A stretch of DNA of 64,000 nt. Source: Flavobacterium circumlabens (GTDB taxonomy: Bacteria; Bacteroidota; Bacteroidia; Flavobacteriales; Flavobacteriaceae). Every line of letters starts with the position of its first letter. Position 1 is the first letter of the stretch. Below the pieces are notes generated by a model. The model ran no database searches. It had not been told where the DNA came from and saw nothing but the letters and a program-made list of their open reading frames with translations. The DNA is taken from positions 157,892-221,891 of the forward strand of contig NZ_SLWA01000001.1 of assembly GCF_004345565.1 (NCBI RefSeq), written 5' to 3'. This document shows, one piece after another, positions 60,053 to 64,000 of the stretch. The position numbers were made by a program, and so were the translations under genes.

Positions 60053-63000
60053 ATGAAACAAACCTTTTTTCTATATCTGTTTTTCATTTCATTTGCTTCA
60101 TTTTCCCAGATAAATGGGAGCTTTACGCTAGATTGGCAAAGTAAAAAGGAGACGGGTTTCGGCGACAATAGAATTGTTATCCCCTACTTTTCAGGAGACG
60201 CTTTTCGACTGGATACTACTAAAAAAAGCATAACATTGCTACTTAGCTTAGCCGAATCAAGCTACTCAAACGGCAGTTCTCTTCAAATTACCAACATCAC
60301 TTATGAAACAATTTCAATTACAGAGCTTGGAGATTTAACACTTAAAAACATACCTTCCAAACTAAATGAAGCGCTGGAAATCGCTTTGGCAAGAGATAAA
60401 ACGCAAGCTTTTATTTCTCTTAGTCCAATTATAAAGGACGGAAATGGCTACAAACGTGTAAGATCCTTTTCCTATTCCATAAACAACTCAGCATCAAAAA
60501 GCAGCAACGCTTCTTCTTTTCAGAAATCAAATGAAATCCACAATTCGGTTTTGTCATCGGGAGATTGGTATCGATTTTATATCGAAAAATCAGGTGTTTA
60601 CAAAATTTCAAAGTCCTTTTTACAAAGTTTGGGATTTGATGCCGACAAAGCTGATCCAAAAAGAATCAAAATTTACGGAAATGGCGGTAAAATGCTTCCG
60701 CTTGCCAACAATATCTATTATCCTGATGATTTAACCGAAAATGCCATTCAGGTTATTGGAGAAAGTGACGGAGCTTTTAACAATGACGATTATATTCTTT
60801 TTTATGGTGAAGGAATTGACAACTGGAATACAGAAAGCCAGACCAACATTAATATATTCGATACAAAATCGTACTATTATATAACAATCGCAGGCGGAGA
60901 CGGAAAAAGGATTGCAACCCTAAATCAACCCACAAGCAACAGCACGCTCGAATTAAATACTTACGACGACTATCAATACCATGAAATTGACAAAATAAAT
61001 ATTGCTCACACGGGGCGTCAATGGTTTGGAGAGGCTTTTGATATTGATACAGAGCAGGAATTCGATTTTAGTTTTCCTAACCTTGAAGTGACAACTCCTA
61101 TAAAAATAGAATTAAATGCCGTTTCAGCAGCCTACACCGCTACTACGTTTACAGTTTCTGCAAACGGACAAAACATCAGCACTCTTAATTTCGCACCCTT
61201 AGAATCGAATTCCGAAGTAAAATTCAGCGATAACAAACTTCCTGCTAACACTTCTTTTTCAGGTGCTGAAAATGTAAAAATAAAATTGGTATACAATAAT
61301 AACGGTGTTCCGGGATCGAAAGGATATCTGGATTATATCAATTTAGTTGCCAAAAGGAAACTGTTAGGAACTGGCAAACAATTTAAATTTCAATATGACC
61401 TGGCCGGTTCAACACCAGGAACAGTCAATTATACCATTGGCAACGCAACGGGTATCACGCAAATCTGGGACCTTACTGACCTATATAATGTATCAAAAAT
61501 TGAAAATACAGGTCAGGCAAATTTCAGTTTCAAGGCTTCTTTGGGAGAAATCCGAAAATACATCGCAATTGATCCGGCAGATTACTACAGTCCGTTAAAA
61601 GAAAATCAGTCTAAAATTGCCAATCAGAATTTAAAAGGAACACTCTTCAAAAATGCACAAAACACATTTCAGGATATTGATTACGTAATTGTTTCCCCAA
61701 GATTTCTGCTTTCCCAGGCGGAGAATCTGGCCAATTTTCATCGTACGTATTCTAATTTAAACGTAAAAGTAATTGCATTGGAAAATATCTACCAGGAATT
61801 CTCCTCCGGAAAGCAGGATATTGCGGCTATCAGAAACTGCATCAAATACATATACGACAACGCTTCTTCAACAGATAAAAAAATAAAATACCTGAATTTA
61901 TTTGGTGACGCCTCATTTGATTATAAAAACCGTACCCAAAACAACAACAATATTGTACCTATATATCAATCCTTAGTAAGCAATACAATTGGAGAAGCCT
62001 CATTTGCTTCCGATGATTTTTTCGGACTGATGGATTCCAACGAAGGAAACCTGACTTCTTTTGCCAAGGGAATCGACATTGCCGTTGGAAGAATGCTGGT
62101 TTCAAGTACTACTCAGGCTCAGGAAATGGTCAACAAAGTTTTAGAATACCACAATGACAAATCGTACGGAAACTGGAGAAACAACTTTGTTTTAATAAGT
62201 GATGATTCCGATAAAGATTCTGACGCCAGTTTACAATCCAGACAAAACAGTCTGGCAGATATGATAGCCACAGAAAAACCTTTTTTCAATATTGATAAAA
62301 TTATCCTTGACGCCTACACGCAGGAAGCGTCTTCGGGCGGGTCCAGATACCCGAAGGCAAGAACAGATTTATTTAATGCTTTTGAAAAAGGCGCGTTAGT
62401 ATTCAATTATTTAGGTCACGGAGGAGAAGACGGTTTGGCAAGTGAACGAATTTGGGAGAAAACCGACGGCCAAAACCTGAACAATCAATACAAATATCCC
62501 TTATTTATCACCATTACCTGTGAGTTCTCCCGATTTGACGATCCTACCAGGCCAACTGCAGGCGAATATACTTTCTGGAATCCGAAAGGCGGTGCAATCT
62601 CCATGCTGACCACGATTCGTTCTATCGGACAATATAACGCTGAAAACTTCAACGACAGCCTAAGCAAAAACTTACTCGCGTACGGATCAAATCAATATAC
62701 AACAATTGCTGAAACGCTTCGAATTTCTAAAAATGAAAAACCAAGTTCTTCCAGCAATGTTATCTTTTACCTGGGAGATCCTGCTTTGATGCTGGCCATT
62801 CCAAAACCCAGAATTAATTTAACAAAAGTAAATGATGTTGTTATTTCACAGCCCATATCCGACTTTAAGTCACTGTCTAAAATTAAAATTACCGGGGAAA
62901 TTACCGATGAAAACAACTCTTTGTTAAGCAGTTATAACGGAGAATTGTTCACGGCTATTTTTGACAAATCCATTACATCTACAACATTAAACAACGATGG

Positions 63001-63889
63001 CCTTAGCCCTGCAATGTCTTTCAAAACTCTTGGAGAGACAATCTTCAGAGGAAATGCCTCTATAAAAAATGGTCAGTTTGAATTCAGTTTTATTGTACCA
63101 AGAGATATCAGAATCCCGGTTGATAACGGCCGAATTAGTTTCTACTCCAAGAAAGAGAGTCTTCTGGAAAATCAATCCGGCTACAATACCACCATTAAAA
63201 TCGGCGGAATAAATGAAAATGCACCTCAGGACAATATAAGTCCGAAAGTTAAGTTATATATGAACGACGAAACTTTTGTTTCGGGTGGAATTACAAATAG
63301 TTCCCCCTTCTTATTGGCTTTTTTAGAAGATGAAAATGGTATAAATACCGCTAGTGGAATTGGTCATGATATTGTAGCGATTTTAGATGGAGATGTTAGT
63401 AATCCTTATATATTAAACGATTATTATCAAACTAAATTAGACGATTACACTAACGGAAACTTGCGTTTCCCGTTAAGAAATTTAAAAGCAGGAATACACA
63501 CTATAAGTTTTACGGCATGGGACGTTTACAACAACCCTGTGACAAGCGAAATACAATTTATAGTGGCAGGAGATGAATCTCTGACCCTTTCACACGTTCT
63601 TAATTATCCAAATCCGTTTTCAACCTATACCCAATTTTGGTTTTCGCACAACAGGCCCTATGAACCGCTGGATGTTCAGGTTCAGGTAATGACCATTACC
63701 GGAAAAGTGGTATGGACTAAAAATCAAATCATTACAACAGAAGGGTTTTTATCAAGAGAGATCACCTGGGACGGAAAAGATGATTTTGGAGACCGAATCG
63801 GAAAGGGAGTTTATATTTACAAACTTACCGTAAGGTCTAATTTAACTAATAAAAAGGCAGAAAAGTACGAAAAGCTTGTCATCTTATAA
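60053..63889 (+). CDS. porU: Type IX secretion system sortase PorU
   Basis: A 1278-residue exported C25-family cysteine protease. PorU removes the C-terminal signal of T9SS cargo and attaches cargo at the cell surface. The catalytic His789 is in YLGHGGEDGLASE and Cys823 in FITITCEFSRFDD; the C25 domain spans about residues 540-920. The signal peptide is FFLYLFFISFASFSQ. The C-terminal ~75 residues (NYPNPFSTYTQFWFSHNRP, GKGVYIYKLTVRS) form a FlgD/T9SS CTD-like module retained in PorU itself. Full length. porV starts 42 bp downstream. Confidence 0.96.
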   Translation: MKQTFFLYLFFISFASFSQINGSFTLDWQSKKETGFGDNRIVIPYFSGDAFRLDTTKKSITLLLSLAESSYSNGSSLQITNITYETISITELGDLTLKNIPSKLNEALEIALARDKTQAFISLSPIIKDGNGYKRVRSFSYSINNSASKSSNASSFQKSNEIHNSVLSSGDWYRFYIEKSGVYKISKSFLQSLGFDADKADPKRIKIYGNGGKMLPLANNIYYPDDLTENAIQVIGESDGAFNNDDYILFYGEGIDNWNTESQTNINIFDTKSYYYITIAGGDGKRIATLNQPTSNSTLELNTYDDYQYHEIDKINIAHTGRQWFGEAFDIDTEQEFDFSFPNLEVTTPIKIELNAVSAAYTATTFTVSANGQNISTLNFAPLESNSEVKFSDNKLPANTSFSGAENVKIKLVYNNNGVPGSKGYLDYINLVAKRKLLGTGKQFKFQYDLAGSTPGTVNYTIGNATGITQIWDLTDLYNVSKIENTGQANFSFKASLGEIRKYIAIDPADYYSPLKENQSKIANQNLKGTLFKNAQNTFQDIDYVIVSPRFLLSQAENLANFHRTYSNLNVKVIALENIYQEFSSGKQDIAAIRNCIKYIYDNASSTDKKIKYLNLFGDASFDYKNRTQNNNNIVPIYQSLVSNTIGEASFASDDFFGLMDSNEGNLTSFAKGIDIAVGRMLVSSTTQAQEMVNKVLEYHNDKSYGNWRNNFVLISDDSDKDSDASLQSRQNSLADMIATEKPFFNIDKIILDAYTQEASSGGSRYPKARTDLFNAFEKGALVFNYLGHGGEDGLASERIWEKTDGQNLNNQYKYPLFITITCEFSRFDDPTRPTAGEYTFWNPKGGAISMLTTIRSIGQYNAENFNDSLSKNLLAYGSNQYTTIAETLRISKNEKPSSSSNVIFYLGDPALMLAIPKPRINLTKVNDVVISQPISDFKSLSKIKITGEITDENNSLLSSYNGELFTAIFDKSITSTTLNNDGLSPAMSFKTLGETIFRGNASIKNGQFEFSFIVPRDIRIPVDNGRISFYSKKESLLENQSGYNTTIKIGGINENAPQDNISPKVKLYMNDETFVSGGITNSSPFLLAFLEDENGINTASGIGHDIVAILDGDVSNPYILNDYYQTKLDDYTNGNLRFPLRNLKAGIHTISFTAWDVYNNPVTSEIQFIVAGDESLTLSHVLNYPNPFSTYTQFWFSHNRPYEPLDVQVQVMTITGKVVWTKNQIITTEGFLSREITWDGKDDFGDRIGKGVYIYKLTVRSNLTNKKAEKYEKLVIL

Positions 63890-63896
63890 AAATATA

Positions 63897-63904
63897 TATA
63901 TTTG
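63897..63904 (+). promoter_or_regulatory. -7 promoter box for porV
   Basis: TATATTTG, exact match, 27 bp before the ATG at 63932, so porV probably has its own promoter in addition to any read-through from porU. Confidence 0.55.
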
Positions 63905-63931
63905 TACCATAAACATATTTAGTTCCCATAA

Positions 63932-64000
63932 ATGAAAAAAACAGCACTCTTCTTAATTTGTTTTCTCGTTATTTCATACGCAAAAGCTCAGGACATCGTA
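63932..64000 (+). CDS. porV: T9SS outer-membrane protein PorV, start only
   Basis: Only the first 23 codons are in the window: MKKTALFLICFLVISYAKAQ followed by DIV, a signal peptide with the AQ cleavage site typical of the phylum. The identity rests on position: in flavobacteria porV (lptO) directly follows porU, whose product it joins in the attachment complex. The frame is open to the edge. Confidence 0.7.
   Translation, partial: MKKTALFLICFLVISYAKAQDIV

Noticed and set aside
1..64000. CRISPR array or other regularly spaced repeats
   Set aside because: No series of short direct repeats with regular unique spacers was seen; the only close direct repeats are the two copies at 53560-53611.

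Overview
The window looks like a Flavobacterium-type chromosome (phylum Bacteroidota). The evidence is low GC, promoters with a TAnnTTTG -7 box and few Shine-Dalgarno sequences, paired SusC/SusD genes, the gliding and type IX secretion genes gldJ, porU and porV, DUF3127 and DUF4301 family genes, and several families of short palindromic intergenic repeats. No rRNA, tRNA, CRISPR array or complete insertion sequence was seen.

Region by region. (1) 1-24 kb is mostly housekeeping and accessory core: aat (cut by the window edge), DUF3127, a flavin reductase, a histidine kinase, a HIT protein, greA and a small lipoprotein. Next comes a TonB-dependent receptor behind a TPP riboswitch. Upstream of it lie a ParDE toxin-antitoxin pair, arfB, a NadR-like kinase/DUF4301 fusion, pnuC and a GGGP synthase. 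Then follow a Crp/Fnr regulator with a small membrane protein and a group III truncated haemoglobin, a phosphopantetheinyl transferase, ahcY, two duplicated secreted coiled-coil proteins, a WG-repeat protein, and an alkylation-repair operon (Ada/Ogt, hydrolase, 2OG oxygenase, frameshifted Ada zinc domain, AlkB). MmcQ/YjbR, a Nudix-type regulator and a transglutaminase-like protein close the region. (2) 26.3-32.0 kb is the decayed remnant of a CTnDOT-like integrative conjugative element: tyrosine integrase, ssb, a DUF932 fragment abutting a DUF3945 fragment, two small HTH proteins and RteC, with no transfer genes left. (3) 32.0-56.7 kb is a large beta-glucan-type polysaccharide utilization locus: two SusC/SusD pairs, three GH30, two GH3, one GH5-CBM6, an endonuclease/exonuclease/phosphatase-fold protein, and a divergent membrane-spanning propeller/Y_Y_Y/LuxR regulator. 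(4) 56.7-64 kb holds murF, gldJ, porU and the start of porV.

How the parts work together. In the PUL, GH30 and GH5 enzymes would cut a glucan outside or in the periplasm, the SusCD pairs import the pieces, and GH3 enzymes finish to glucose. The divergent regulator faces a perfect 19-bp direct repeat upstream of the second susC, and a 14-of-16 match lies upstream of the first susC. The TPP riboswitch marks its receptor as a thiamin or thiamin-precursor importer and suggests that the nearby PnuC may be a PnuT-type thiamin transporter.

The points most worth a second look are: an in-frame, 69-bp palindromic-repeat insertion with a 9-bp direct duplication in the signal peptide of the TPP-riboswitch receptor; an 82-nt nested inverted-repeat element upstream of the ICE ssb gene; the PUL direct-repeat operator; the Crp/Fnr-like operator in front of the haemoglobin operon; and the one-base frameshift in the stand-alone Ada zinc domain. 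All assignments are from reading the sequence; no database search was run.
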